A DNA stretch of 64,000 bases, taken from contig NZ_JAAQPI010000026.1 in NCBI RefSeq assembly GCF_011683955.1, positions 1-64,000 on the forward strand, written 5' to 3'. Position numbers and translations under genes: made by a program. Source of the DNA: Pseudomaricurvus alkylphenolicus. Its GTDB lineage: Bacteria > Pseudomonadota > Gammaproteobacteria > Pseudomonadales > Cellvibrionaceae. Under the pieces are notes generated by a model. It worked only from the letters and a program-made list of their open reading frames with translations, had not been told where the DNA came from and did not search any database. Of this stretch, positions 1-9,236 are shown piece after piece (position 1 is the first letter of the stretch; every line of letters starts with the position of its first letter).

Positions 1-142
1 CGATATTTTTACCTTTCGACAACCTGCTTAATGCGTTCATCAGCTGTATTGTCGGTTTGTATTTGCCAATGGCAGCAAACGCACTTAACGGTCTAAAATA
101 CGCACGCAGGTCTTCGTGCAGCATCTGCTTGGTTACTTTCAT
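1..142 (-). CDS. N-terminal end of a probable alpha/beta hydrolase (cut by window edge)
   Basis: An open frame starts at an ATG at 142 and runs off the left edge. About 47 residues are visible, beginning MKVTKQMLHEDLRAYF. A GGGAG ribosome site lies about 8 bases upstream. This kind of opening (MKVT-x-QM-x-H-x-ELR) is seen at the start of hormone-sensitive-lipase-like alpha/beta hydrolases, and a hydrolase of that family lies just upstream on the same strand. No catalytic motif is inside the window, so the family call is an inference. Confidence 0.45.
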   Translation of the reverse strand, partial: MKVTKQMLHEDLRAYFRPLSAFAAIGKYKPTIQLMNALSRLSKGKNI

Positions 143-207
143 CTAAAATCTCCCAAAATTTTTCATCAGAGCACGCAAAGCGTTCTTTCAATACCTAAGC
201 TTGACTG

Positions 208-1161
208 TCACTCAAGGCCAAATGCCTGCTTGAGCACATCGAAATAGATAGTGTGGGCACGACGGGAAACACGAGCACCAGGCACCTTAAACTCAAAGGC
301 GTGAGTGCCGCCCGGGAACACATGCAGCTCGGCGGCCACTCCGGCTTCTAGCAGGCGGCGGGCATAGTCTATATTTTCATCCAGAAACAGATCCAGACTG
401 CCAATGCCGATATAAGCAGGCGGTAGGTTGGAGAGGTCCTCAACCCTTGATGGAACCGCATAGCCGGGTAGATTTTCAGGCTTCTGGTCTCCCAGGTAGG
501 CGTCCCAGCCCTTGCGGTTTGAATCTCTATCCCAGGCTATACCGGTTAATTCAAAGTGTGTTGAAGGCTGATCATTGCGGTCATCCAGCATCGGGCAGAA
601 CAGCAACTGGAACATCAACTCCAGCTCACCACGGTCTCGTACCATCAGTGCCAGAGCCGCCGCAAGTCCCGCCCCAGCGCTTACCCCACCCACTGCGATA
701 CGCTTGGGATCAATATTCAACTGTTCAGTGTTTACCGTCATCCATTGCAGCGCGGCATAACAGTCGTTGAGCGGCGCGGGAAAAGGATGCTCCGGGGCAA
801 GCCGGTATTCAACCGCAACAATGGTACAGCCAACACCATCGGCCATCATCTGCATCAGTGGCACTTCCAAGTCGATAGTGCCCAGTACATAACCACCGCC
901 GTGTATCCACAACATGGCCGGCGCCGGGTTACTGATATTGGTGGGCTGATAGACCCTGACGCGAACCTCCGGGTCCTGCTCCAACCCGGGGATGTTGTGA
1001 TCTTTGAAGGGGACATGCGCTAGCAGAGGACTATCCGCCAGGCGGGCCTCGAGATATTTATTAAAGAGGACACGGCTGGTGGGCAGGTCTGCCCAGAGAT
1101 CAAAGTCCATCACTGCTTCCGGTTCAACCAGTAGTTCTGGATCTATCAAATGTTTAACCAT
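208..1161 (-). CDS. Alpha/beta hydrolase, hormone-sensitive lipase (HSL) type
   Basis: A 317-residue cytoplasmic esterase-type hydrolase; no signal peptide is seen. The HSL-family oxyanion motif HGGG is at 87-90, followed by YRLAPEHPFPAP at 119-130. The nucleophile elbow GVSAG puts the catalytic serine at 161. Asp257 (in GSLD) and His287 (in GGTHAF) complete the triad. The length is normal for the family. It would cleave carboxylic esters or open small lactones; the substrate is not deducible. It lies upstream of the partial hydrolase at the window edge, on the same strand and 65 bases away, so the two may be co-transcribed. Confidence 0.85.
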   Translation of the reverse strand: MVKHLIDPELLVEPEAVMDFDLWADLPTSRVLFNKYLEARLADSPLLAHVPFKDHNIPGLEQDPEVRVRVYQPTNISNPAPAMLWIHGGGYVLGTIDLEVPLMQMMADGVGCTIVAVEYRLAPEHPFPAPLNDCYAALQWMTVNTEQLNIDPKRIAVGGVSAGAGLAAALALMVRDRGELELMFQLLFCPMLDDRNDQPSTHFELTGIAWDRDSNRKGWDAYLGDQKPENLPGYAVPSRVEDLSNLPPAYIGIGSLDLFLDENIDYARRLLEAGVAAELHVFPGGTHAFEFKVPGARVSRRAHTIYFDVLKQAFGLE

Positions 1162-1438
1162 GCCACGTAGCCTCTCTATAGTCTGTAATAGATGTCACAT
1201 TAGACTTGTAATTAGTCAGAAAATAGTCGAATACTACTGAAAATCAGCAAAATACTACTGCCATGGATTTGGGGTGCCTCAAATATCGACAGTACGATTC
1301 AACGTTACATTTCGCATTTCGTTTTTGAGCAAACACCTCCCATAAACAAAAATACAGCGTGACCTTCTTTTGGGGAGAAGGCCGCTCTGAATTTAAAGTC
1401 ATGCCACTAAGTTTCTCCACTTAATAGCATGGCTGGTT

Positions 1439-1665
1439 TTAACTTTTCAAGCGAGCCGCTTTTGCCGCCTCAATCAGTCCAGGGTCCATACCTTCCAGGG
1501 CAGGTCCAAGATTGTTTGAGGCCACGACATTACCACTCACCTCCAGCTTGCCGCCAAAGTACAGTTGCTGAGCATCGGCCTGGCCGATGTGCTCCGCAAC
1601 ACCCAGGGACTCGAACCCCAAGGAGGGAACACCGACATCCATCGCTTGCAGTAACATAGGGCATA
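1439..1665 (-). pseudogene. SCP2 C-terminal fragment, duplicated from the SDR/MaoC/SCP2 gene at 57 kb
   Basis: The frame ending at 1439 encodes the last ~48 residues of a sterol-carrier-protein-2 domain (GQADAQQLYFGG to ARLKS). Bases 1438-1586 match 57391-57539 at 146 of 149 positions by eye. Upstream of the match the sequence is unrelated. A good ribosome site (AAGAGG) precedes an ATG at 1665 that opens MPYVTASDGCRCS in a different frame, so a foreign 5' end is joined out of frame to the SCP2 tail. An in-frame start at 1657 would give a 72-residue protein without the rest of the fold. This is a recombination scar and unlikely to be functional. Confidence 0.8.
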
Positions 1666-1735
1666 TTTTATTACCTCTTAATCTGTTTTATGGGGCTGCT
1701 GCCATCAAATAGTTTTGTCATAAAAGAACTCAGTT

Positions 1736-3424
1736 TCAAACGGCTTCGGCTTCGCTTTTTTCTCTGCATAAAAACTCAACGCGCTTACCAGCCAGGCTGT
1801 TTTCGACTCTATCGCGATAGCCTTGTTCGATCTGCTTGCGCTTGATCTTCATGGTAGGCGTGAGATAGCCGCTGTCGATGGTCCACTCAGGCACCACAAA
1901 AATCTTGCTCACCCTCTCATAGGGGGGCAGCTCACTGTTCACCTGGTCGAGCAGCGCTTCCAGCGAAGCCTCCAGGTCCGGCTGATCAGCCGCCGCGCCC
2001 GTCTCCGACAGGGTCGTTAACAGCACCGGTTGATCCAGCCCGTGGCCCATCACACAAAACTGCGCCAGCAAGTGGCTGCGGGCAAACAAATTCTCCAACG
2101 GGGCCGGTTTGATAAATTTGCCCTTGGTGGTTTTGAACACCTCGCTGATACGGCCGGTCAGCCACAGGTTGCCCTCTTCATCGAATTTGCCGGCGTCACC
2201 GGTGCGGTACCAGCCGTCTTCCATCACTTCGGCGGTTTTCTCGGGCTCCAGATAATATCCCTTCATGATGCCCGGTGTTTTGAACTGCACTTCGCCAGCC
2301 TCTGAGATTCTGACCTGTACCGACTCATCGCTGGGCACACCCACCGAACCGAGCAGCGGCGTATCGTTGTGATGCCAGCTGCAGCCGTGAGCAAAGGTCT
2401 CGGTCATGGCATAACCTTCTCGCAGGATGACTCCCAACTGCAGGTACCAGTCCATCACGTCCTGCGGACAGGGGGCGGAGCCGGTCAACACGACTCGCGC
2501 CTCGGCCAAGCCCAATTGCTGCACAATGGCCGCCTTCTGCTCAGCGGTTAAATGGGCTTGTGCCGCAGGCGGAATTTTCGCGTCTATGGCCTCTTTGAAT
2601 TTGATCCACAGGCGGGGCACGGCAAAGAAGAAGGTGGGTTGAACGGAACGCAACTCATCGGCGAAGGTTTCCAGGCCTTCCGAGAAGGAAACGGGCGTAT
2701 TGCTGTATAAACTCAGCATCTCCACCGTAATGCGCTCTGCCGCATGGGACATAGGCAAAAAGGAAAACAATCGGTTTTCACCCTGCTCCACTTCCATCCC
2801 CGGTAACATCTTTGGAATCACCAAACCCGGGGTTTGGTGCATATGCATTACCCCCTTCGGAAGACCGGTGGTGCCTGAGGTGTACATAATGGAGAACACA
2901 TCGTCGGGTACCGGCACAGGGGAATCGGCGTAGGGCTGATGGTCAGCACAAATCGCCTCCACACTGGTATCGGCCGCGAAGACGCAGCCCAACATGGCCA
3001 CGGTTTCCATGCCCTCGACCAGAGCATCCGCCACCCTGGCCGATTGGTCGAAGGCGCCACAAAATACCAATCTCGTTTCCGAGTGCTTGAAAATATAGCG
3101 GGCGGACTCGGTATCCTGACCCGGGTAGATGGGTACGGAAATATGCCCGGCCAGCATGATCGCCAAATCACAGATGGGCCAGTCTTTACTGTTGGAAGAC
3201 CAGATACCAATACGACTTCCCGGCGGATAATCTTTACCAATAAGATAGGTGGCAATGCGCCGCACCTGATCGGCAACCTCAGCCCAGGTGTATTCCGTCC
3301 ACTGCAGATTGTTGGGTTGGCGCAGGTAGACCTGGTCGGGGGTTTCTTTTTCCCACCGATAGAACATTTCCAGCGGTGACTTTCCTAAGAAGGACTCTGT
3401 GGACAAGGGCGGCACTGACGACAT
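1736..3424 (-). CDS. AMP-forming long-chain acyl-CoA ligase family protein
   Basis: A 562-residue adenylate-forming enzyme that would activate a carboxylic acid to its CoA thioester using ATP. The phosphate-binding loop YTSGTTGLPKG is at 181-191, followed by the REGYAMTET adenine-site motif, WYRTGD and the C-terminal hinge/lid segment ending GKFIKPAPLEN. It shares the N-terminal pattern P-L-E-x-F-Y-x-W-E-K with the three other ligases in this window (21.9, 40.8 and 49.2 kb), so they form one paralogous family. The lid region is typical of fatty-acid-type ligases rather than acetyl-CoA synthetase. It sits downstream of ligase and transporter remnants on the same strand. The substrate is unknown. 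Confidence 0.85.
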   Translation of the reverse strand: MSSVPPLSTESFLGKSPLEMFYRWEKETPDQVYLRQPNNLQWTEYTWAEVADQVRRIATYLIGKDYPPGSRIGIWSSNSKDWPICDLAIMLAGHISVPIYPGQDTESARYIFKHSETRLVFCGAFDQSARVADALVEGMETVAMLGCVFAADTSVEAICADHQPYADSPVPVPDDVFSIMYTSGTTGLPKGVMHMHQTPGLVIPKMLPGMEVEQGENRLFSFLPMSHAAERITVEMLSLYSNTPVSFSEGLETFADELRSVQPTFFFAVPRLWIKFKEAIDAKIPPAAQAHLTAEQKAAIVQQLGLAEARVVLTGSAPCPQDVMDWYLQLGVILREGYAMTETFAHGCSWHHNDTPLLGSVGVPSDESVQVRISEAGEVQFKTPGIMKGYYLEPEKTAEVMEDGWYRTGDAGKFDEEGNLWLTGRISEVFKTTKGKFIKPAPLENLFARSHLLAQFCVMGHGLDQPVLLTTLSETGAAADQPDLEASLEALLDQVNSELPPYERVSKIFVVPEWTIDSGYLTPTMKIKRKQIEQGYRDRVENSLAGKRVEFLCREKSEAEAV

Positions 3425-3553
3425 TCTGGTACTCCTGATTTCTTGTTTAAGATCTGTTTAGACTTATTATTGCTTCTTAAATTTATTGCAAACAAAGCAC
3501 ATCACTGTACCACCTCATTACCCGCTAACCGACACAACCGGGAAGGCATGCTT

Positions 3554-3895
3554 TTAGGATGCGGGCCTGACCAGGCGCGTAGTGCCGTATTCCGCTTCCC
3601 CTGCTTCCGGCGCCTGCTGGCGATCCAGGTCAACAGGCAAGTGGCGAGCGCCCAGATAGAAGTGCAGCCCCGCCCAACCCGTACTGATACTACAGAAGAT
3701 CAACAGGCTATAACGCAGGGATTCGCTGCCCAGGCTTGCGGACAGCAAGTCACTGACCATACCCACCAGCAGCGGCCCCAGCCCCAGACCGATGATATTG
3801 ATAATAAAAAACAGGATCGCCGAGGCCATCGCCCGCATCCGGTTTGCCACCAGGCGATGAGTGATGGCAATCACCGGTGCCAGATAGGTCCGCAT
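3554..3895 (-). pseudogene. C-terminal remnant of an MFS transporter
   Basis: About 115 residues resemble the last two to three membrane helices of a major facilitator permease. MRAMASAILFFIINIIGLGLG is the typical conserved loop and helix, followed by a second hydrophobic stretch and a soluble tail. The first nine or so helices are missing. The frame begins inside the head of an acyl-CoA ligase, with the junction near 3895-3905. A deletion has therefore fused two genes out of frame. No function is expected. Confidence 0.75.
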
Positions 3896-4052
3896 AACTA
3901 AACCGCTGTTCTTCGCCCTCAAAGGGGCACCAGATTATACAATCTTTATCGGGAACCTTATTTGCCCACTGCTGCAACATCCACGGAATATCCATCCCTT
4001 TCATCGCGGCCCATGCGCAGCTTTCAATTTGTTCGTTTAAGTTCGTTGTCAT
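3896..4052 (-). pseudogene. N-terminal remnant of an acyl-CoA ligase
   Basis: An ATG at 4052 opens a frame encoding MTTNLNEQIESCAWAAMKGM, then WMLQQWANKVPDKDCIIW and EEQRFSYADL. This is the normal first ~55 residues of an AMP-forming ligase, covering the substrate-entry region before the ATP site. Ligase homology then stops and the frame runs on through MFS sequence in the wrong phase. It starts 6 bases after the stop of the upstream hydrolase, so an original hydrolase-ligase-transporter operon has been collapsed by internal deletion. Confidence 0.7.
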
Positions 4053-4058
4053 GCGATT

Positions 4059-4955
4059 TCAACCCCCGGATGTATCGGCTAGAAAGCGAAGAATGCGCTT
4101 ATTAAGTTGCTCCGGCTGGTCCATCGGTTGTTGGTGGCCTGCTCCAGCAAGAAGTTCCACTTGTACATCGGGAATCAGTTTCTGCGCTCTTTGCAAAGCA
4201 GCCTGCGGATTATAGATGACCTCTTTGTCGCCAATGACAACAAGCGTTGGCTGTCTTATGGCCTTGAGCTCTTCGTCGCCGAACACAGGCGGCATGTAGA
4301 CCGGACTGCTCCCAAACTTCCAGGCTTGCCGCAATTGCTCAAGATAGGCGTTATTGCTGTGATCAATACCACCGGATAGATATTTAATAAAATTTGTTAC
4401 CAAGGGCCGGAACCCGAGAAGAAGACTAAACGCTGCGCGTAGATGAAACCAAAGCGTTATCCTGCGCAATACATAACCAGGTGCCAAACAAATAATCTGA
4501 CCGATACGTTGAGGGTAAAAACATGAAAAATTCATATTCATGAATCCTCCATATGACAGACCGATCATTGGCGGGTTCTGCAATTCAAGAACATCAAGAA
4601 CATCCAGCAACCAATCGGCTAATTCCTGCCGGTTCTGGGGTTCGCGCGTGTAAGTGCTCTTGCCCGCATCACCAGGGCGATCAGGGCAATACGTCCTATA
4701 GCCCGCCTTGGCCAAATCACCAACCATGGTATACCAACTCGTTGACGAGGGCGCATAACCATGTAACAAAATTACGGGCTTCCCGTCTTCAGGCCCACTG
4801 ATAATTACATGGGTGTTACCAAATCGGGTAGTGATCTCCTTAGTTTCATAGGGCACTGGCCATAATTCGTCCATGGTACGATCATAGGCCGCCAGGTATT
4901 CCGATCTCTGCTGTTCATTTTTAAATAGCGAAGATTCGCCGTTTGCTTCCAACAT
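4059..4955 (-). CDS. Alpha/beta hydrolase
   Basis: A 298-residue alpha/beta-fold hydrolase. The HG oxyanion turn is in LLHGY (63-67), the nucleophile elbow GLSYGG gives Ser134, the acid is probably Asp243 in VIGDKE, and the base is His274 in GAGHQQ. It lacks the HGGG motif of the first hydrolase and resembles the broad alpha/beta hydrolase family 6 group. The downstream ligase and transporter genes of its operon are broken, so the gene may now be an orphan. The reaction is unknown. Confidence 0.8.
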   Translation of the reverse strand: MLEANGESSLFKNEQQRSEYLAAYDRTMDELWPVPYETKEITTRFGNTHVIISGPEDGKPVILLHGYAPSSTSWYTMVGDLAKAGYRTYCPDRPGDAGKSTYTREPQNRQELADWLLDVLDVLELQNPPMIGLSYGGFMNMNFSCFYPQRIGQIICLAPGYVLRRITLWFHLRAAFSLLLGFRPLVTNFIKYLSGGIDHSNNAYLEQLRQAWKFGSSPVYMPPVFGDEELKAIRQPTLVVIGDKEVIYNPQAALQRAQKLIPDVQVELLAGAGHQQPMDQPEQLNKRILRFLADTSGG

Positions 4956-5105
4956 CTAGTTGTAACCCTTTCAATAATTTCCCCTTACATGACGCATCAA
5001 GCCGAGTGCCAATGTAGAAACAGCCACACAAAGCTTGAAAGGCGTAAAAAAGGGCACTGCTACTTAACCATAAATGCAGGCCCCAAAGAGGAGAGGTGAG
5101 TTCGA

Positions 5106-7295
5106 TCAAAAATTGTAGTTAAGCTCAACGCCATAGGTCGCAGGGCGCATACGCACCGCATCAAAACCGTTGGCATCAAACACAGCTAACTGAGAAATTT
5201 CCGGGTTGGTATCGGTAATATTGGCCCCGGTCAAAAACACAGACCAGTTAACCCCCTCAACACCAATACGGGCATTAACTACGGTAAAGTCATCCGAGGT
5301 ATAGGATAGTCCTGGCGCATAATCGGTACGTTCGTCGGTAAACGTAGCGCCTATGTAAGCAAATCCGCTTAATTCACCAACCGGCCAAACGTATGTGGCA
5401 GAAGCATTCCAGGTCAGCTCAGGCGCCCCCATCATTGATGCGCCATCACTGATTCCCGCATCGACAACATCGCCATCGTACTCAATATCATTCCAGTTGC
5501 CCGATGCCGACAGCGTCAATCCGTCATGTTGATAAGTAGCACCAAATTCAAATCCAGCCCCCTTGGCACTGTTGGCATTAACACCCCAGCCCTCGATAGA
5601 ACCACCGACAAATCCGGAAACAAGGGTAATAATATCGTCCCATTCGAGATAGTAAGCTGCCGTCTCGAGTTGCAGATTCCCGTCTAGCAGTGTCCACTTT
5701 GCACCAATTTCGTAGCTTAGTACTTCATCCGGCTCAACAGCCTCGGGGATATTTACCCCATCTGCAATACCTGCATCGACAATGTGTTTTGCCGTTAAGC
5801 GACCTGAACGAAAACCTGTAGCAACATTGGCGTAATAGAGCGAGTCTTCGGTAGGAGTCCAAGCCAGGTTCACTCGACCCGTCCACTTATCAAAGTTACC
5901 CTTTGCACCATCACTTTGCTTAATATCATCTTCAAAGTAACGAGCACCCAAGGTTAACTCCCATTGATCGTTGAGCTGGTGAACAGACTCACCGAAAAGC
6001 GCCCAGGATTCTGACTCAAGTGTAGTTATTGGGAGTGCCGTTACTTCAGCTAAACCAAGCCCAAAGCCTTCAAGAATGGGCCAGTTTGCAGGGTTTTCTG
6101 CGGTAAAAACTAGGACGTTTCGCTTCTGGTTTTCCATCTCCAAATAGACGGCCCCCAACGTCCAGTTCCAAGGACCATCATTGTTAGAAGACAGCTTAAA
6201 CTCTTGAGCAAATGTATCCAGCTTGGGAGAATCACCGAACAATGAAAAACTGGGTGGTGTCTTAAAAACATAACCATCCCAGTTACTGCCCTCCAAATAA
6301 CTTGTAGTGCTGAGGAAAGAATAATCATCGGTTACATATTCAACCTTAAGGCCATAGAGGTCATTGCTGGTCTCTGCAACCAGAAAATCTTTACCTGCAG
6401 GCTGGGAAAGCTCTGTTGTACCAAGCCCGAATAAGGTATCCATATTACTTAATGAGTAGCTGGCCTCATAATTATCATCAGCCCAATCCTGGTAACCTTC
6501 GCGCTCGGAACTCCAGTAGGATGCCACAACAGACAGCTCATCTGTAGGCGTCCACAGTAGCTTCACGCGGTAAGAGGTATTCTCCATTTCATTGTAATTA
6601 TCTTCACCACTCTCAACCAGATCGATATAACCACCATCGTTGACTTGAGCTGCAACGACCCTCATGGCCAGCTTATCGTCAATCAAAGGGATATTAATCG
6701 CGCCCTGAATTTTATGACTGTCATCGGCCCCCTTGGTCGACGAGTACCCTGCTGAAACCTTACCTGAAAATTCATTCATGACAGGATCCTGGGTAATAAC
6801 TCGTACCACGCCCCCCTGCGAACCTGCTCCAAACAGAGTCCCCTGTGGGCCTCGCAACACTTCGACACGATTTAAATCATAGGGGTTTAGATCTGGCGTA
6901 ATATTACCGTCAATCTCTGTATAGGGGAGATCATCCAAGTAGTAACCGACCACCGAGGCCCCAACAATGGCGGAAACACCTCGAATCTGAACCGACGGCC
7001 CTGCATTCGATGCTTTCAATACAGAAACACCAGGACTGGCTGACAAAGCGTCCATAATGGAGGTATAGCCTCTGGACTCCAGCTCCACGCCTGATATAGC
7101 GTCAACACTCAATGCGGTATCCATGATTGAGGTACCTTCAGCTCGACGAGTGGCGGTAATTATTATCTCTTCCAGCTCAAACGCTTGTTCCTGTTCCGCA
7201 GCCTGTGCCACACCCATTGCCAGTGGCAACAGCACAAAAGGCGCACAACGTCGCATACCCGCCATTATTTTTGACTTTTGTAGTGTTTCTATCAT
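5106..7295 (-). CDS. TonB-dependent outer-membrane receptor
   Basis: About 729 residues. The start is placed at the ATG at 7295, with GGAGAG 4 bases upstream; a GTG four codons earlier is less likely. A signal peptide (hydrophobic stretch ending AQAA) precedes the TonB box FELEEIIITATRR, the plug domain (VEVLRGPQGTLFGAGSQGG) and a 22-strand-type barrel ending in aromatic NYNF. It would import a scarce ligand across the outer membrane using TonB energy. The ligand may be iron-related or a lipophilic carbon source. An AraC regulator directly upstream on the same strand suggests ligand-responsive control. It is only distantly related to the three near-identical receptors at 33-55 kb. Confidence 0.88.
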   Translation of the reverse strand: MIETLQKSKIMAGMRRCAPFVLLPLAMGVAQAAEQEQAFELEEIIITATRRAEGTSIMDTALSVDAISGVELESRGYTSIMDALSASPGVSVLKASNAGPSVQIRGVSAIVGASVVGYYLDDLPYTEIDGNITPDLNPYDLNRVEVLRGPQGTLFGAGSQGGVVRVITQDPVMNEFSGKVSAGYSSTKGADDSHKIQGAINIPLIDDKLAMRVVAAQVNDGGYIDLVESGEDNYNEMENTSYRVKLLWTPTDELSVVASYWSSEREGYQDWADDNYEASYSLSNMDTLFGLGTTELSQPAGKDFLVAETSNDLYGLKVEYVTDDYSFLSTTSYLEGSNWDGYVFKTPPSFSLFGDSPKLDTFAQEFKLSSNNDGPWNWTLGAVYLEMENQKRNVLVFTAENPANWPILEGFGLGLAEVTALPITTLESESWALFGESVHQLNDQWELTLGARYFEDDIKQSDGAKGNFDKWTGRVNLAWTPTEDSLYYANVATGFRSGRLTAKHIVDAGIADGVNIPEAVEPDEVLSYEIGAKWTLLDGNLQLETAAYYLEWDDIITLVSGFVGGSIEGWGVNANSAKGAGFEFGATYQHDGLTLSASGNWNDIEYDGDVVDAGISDGASMMGAPELTWNASATYVWPVGELSGFAYIGATFTDERTDYAPGLSYTSDDFTVVNARIGVEGVNWSVFLTGANITDTNPEISQLAVFDANGFDAVRMRPATYGVELNYNF

Positions 7296-7510
7296 CTGTC
7301 TCTCCACTTAACTAGCTTATATTTTTAAACGATGCAGGAGAAAATATGACAGAATCTGCGTTCAAACACAGTCTGCCGGGGTGATCAAATGTCTGATATT
7401 GACACTTTTTCTATAGAATAGGCTTTTCGGTAGAAGAAAAGAGCGGCTAAACTCACAAATAGAATAATAGGGAGTATTGATATTTCTGAATGATATTTAG
7501 TAACTTACAG

Positions 7511-8611
7511 CTACTTCTGCCGCCTGACTTGGGAAGGGCTACAGCCAAAACGGCGTTGAAAGGCAATTGAAAAGTTGCGCGGATGCCCGTAGCCGCAGTA
7601 CTCCGCTATTTCCTGTACGGGCAATTGTGTTTCCTTAAGCAGTTGATATCCCTTCCTCAATCGCACTTCCAACGCATGTACCGCAACAGTCTCACCAAAG
7701 ACTTTTTTAAAACCCTCAGTCAGTTTTCGGCGATTGAGGCCAACCATCGCACTTAACTCTGCAATAGAGGGCATAGTGCCGGTAGTCTCTTCCAAAATAG
7801 CGCGTGCCTGGGACAGCTTTTTGATCTCAGTAAAGGGCAGGCCGCCGCTCGCTGAAAGATCGTTAATGAGGGTTGTTTCTTCCCCCAACAAACAGAAAAG
7901 TTCACCGATCTTCAGCCTCAGCATGGTGGTGTGCGCCACCCCTGAACTGGGTAAATTAACCAGTGCACAGGCCAACTGTGTGAACAGCAACGAATTAGGT
8001 AATTCGTAAACACGCTCTTCGGTGCTGTTGGCGGTTCTGAGTTTTTGAAACAATGAGGGCGGCATGATACCCAACCGATGCCATAGCTCCCGCTCACCCT
8101 CTTCCATGATATTGATAGTGGTAAAGCAAACCTGCTGACCTTCCTGCCACTGCTGCTCGAACTCCCCCGGGTCGGGCTTGTAGTAGACCAATCCCACAGA
8201 TTCACCGCTGTGAAACACTTGCTGGCCAAAGCGGTAGCTGACATCACCTGTGTGAAAAAGATGCACCGAAATATGATCGTGTGTGGGAACGAATTTACGG
8301 GCCAGCTGCCGGAGTGCTTCCGGGTCCTTGGGTGTACAGGTCCAGGTGGCTACCGCAATTCCCGGAAAGGGACGAAAGATTTCAATCCCTCCCTCCCACA
8401 GTTCCGGGCTCAAGGAAAGCTGCAGCGCCGTGCCATCAGCTATAAGGGAAGGCGTTGCTTCAAACGCGCCTGACTCTTCAAGTGGGGCAGACGGATGCTC
8501 AGCGCGCACCAGCAATTCCAGTGAATCCTTATCGCTGAAACTCTCTACATCACCAGCTATAGCGGGTCGCAGATCGGGTTTATTACTATCAGGAGCCATG
8601 GCAAGGTACAT
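7511..8611 (-). CDS. AraC-family regulator of PchR-like architecture
   Basis: 366 residues. The C-terminal ~100 residues form the two helix-turn-helix AraC DNA-binding domain, ending VQEIAEYCGYGHPRNFSIAFQ then RRFGCSPSQVR. The long N-terminal half has no Arabinose_bd signature and contains a LRLKIGELFCLL segment before the HTH, as in PchR-type siderophore regulators. The TonB receptor gene lies 215 bases downstream on the same strand, the usual arrangement for a receptor and its co-inducer-dependent activator. A Fur-like sequence lies just upstream. Starts at 8611 and 8599 are both possible; neither has a strong ribosome site. Confidence 0.8.
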   Translation of the reverse strand: MYLAMAPDSNKPDLRPAIAGDVESFSDKDSLELLVRAEHPSAPLEESGAFEATPSLIADGTALQLSLSPELWEGGIEIFRPFPGIAVATWTCTPKDPEALRQLARKFVPTHDHISVHLFHTGDVSYRFGQQVFHSGESVGLVYYKPDPGEFEQQWQEGQQVCFTTINIMEEGERELWHRLGIMPPSLFQKLRTANSTEERVYELPNSLLFTQLACALVNLPSSGVAHTTMLRLKIGELFCLLGEETTLINDLSASGGLPFTEIKKLSQARAILEETTGTMPSIAELSAMVGLNRRKLTEGFKKVFGETVAVHALEVRLRKGYQLLKETQLPVQEIAEYCGYGHPRNFSIAFQRRFGCSPSQVRRQK

Positions 8612-8618
8612 TCAATAA

Positions 8619-8637
8619 CAATCGATGATTATCAATG
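8619..8637 (-). promoter_or_regulatory. Possible Fur box
   Basis: On the minus strand the sequence reads ATTGATAATCATCGATTG, which matches the core GATAATCAT of the 19-bp Fur consensus, with roughly 12 of 19 positions overall. It sits within 30 bases of the AraC gene start, where a repressor would block transcription. Iron control of a PchR-like regulator and its receptor is plausible but untested. Confidence 0.35.
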
Positions 8638-8687
8638 ACAGACTATAACAGAGGGTACCATTAGGTTATACGCTACAAGTATACCGC

Positions 8688-9164
8688 CTACAACGGCAAG
8701 GCCGTGCGATTGGCGGGTGATTTCAGTACAAAACTGGAGTTCACGCCTGTTACGCCTTTAATGCGGGTGATCTCCTCCAGCAGCAGCCGCTGAAACTCAT
8801 CCATATCCTCTACAATGATCTTGAGCATATAGTCGGCATCCTGTCCTGTGATCAAGTGGCACTCCAACACCTCCGGCAGTTTAAGTACATGGGATTCAAA
8901 CAGATCAAAACGGTCCGGCGTGTGCCGGTCCATACTAATATGAATAAACGCCATCAATTTCAGCCCCAGGTATCGGGCATTCAGCATTGCCCGATAGCCC
9001 TCGATCAGCCCGATTTCCTCCAGTCTTTTTACCCGGCGCAAACAGGGCGATGGCGACAACCCTATGCGATCAGCGAGTTCCTGGTTGCTCAAGCGCGCGT
9101 CGGCCTGTAAAGCCGCCAGTATTTGACGATCATAACGATCCAATTTCTGAGGTACCTCTGCCAT
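8688..9164 (-). CDS. Lrp/AsnC-family transcriptional regulator
   Basis: 158 residues from the ATG at 9164, which has AAGGGG about 9 bases upstream; a TTG two codons earlier is possible. The N-terminal helix-turn-helix has LSNQELADRIGLSPSPCLRR then VKRLEEIGLIEGY (about residues 26-57). The C-terminal part is the RAM/AsnC ligand-binding domain (MAFIHISMDRH, ECHLITGQDADYMLKI). It belongs to the feast/famine group that senses amino acids. It is transcribed divergently from leuA, so leucine-biosynthesis control is a reasonable guess; an inverted repeat suited to dimer binding lies between them. Confidence 0.88.
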   Translation of the reverse strand: MAEVPQKLDRYDRQILAALQADARLSNQELADRIGLSPSPCLRRVKRLEEIGLIEGYRAMLNARYLGLKLMAFIHISMDRHTPDRFDLFESHVLKLPEVLECHLITGQDADYMLKIIVEDMDEFQRLLLEEITRIKGVTGVNSSFVLKSPANRTALPL

Positions 9165-9169
9165 AACCA

Positions 9170-9236
9170 ATGCCCCTTAAACCACTGCTCTTAAACCCAT
9201 GGCCTTTAAACCCATGCCCCTTAAGAACTCCTAGCC
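9170..9236. repeat. Short imperfect tandem repeat (~15 bp, 4 copies)
   Basis: TTAAAC-type cores recur at 9177, 9191, 9206 and 9221 within units like CCATGCCCCTTAAA. The tract lies immediately upstream of the Lrp-type gene and overlaps its ribosome site. It may be slippage-prone. Confidence 0.6.

Noticed and set aside
4921-5109. Small frame between the hydrolase and the receptor on the minus strand
   Set aside because: It overlaps the hydrolase start and the receptor stop; the hydrophobic composition alone is not enough support.
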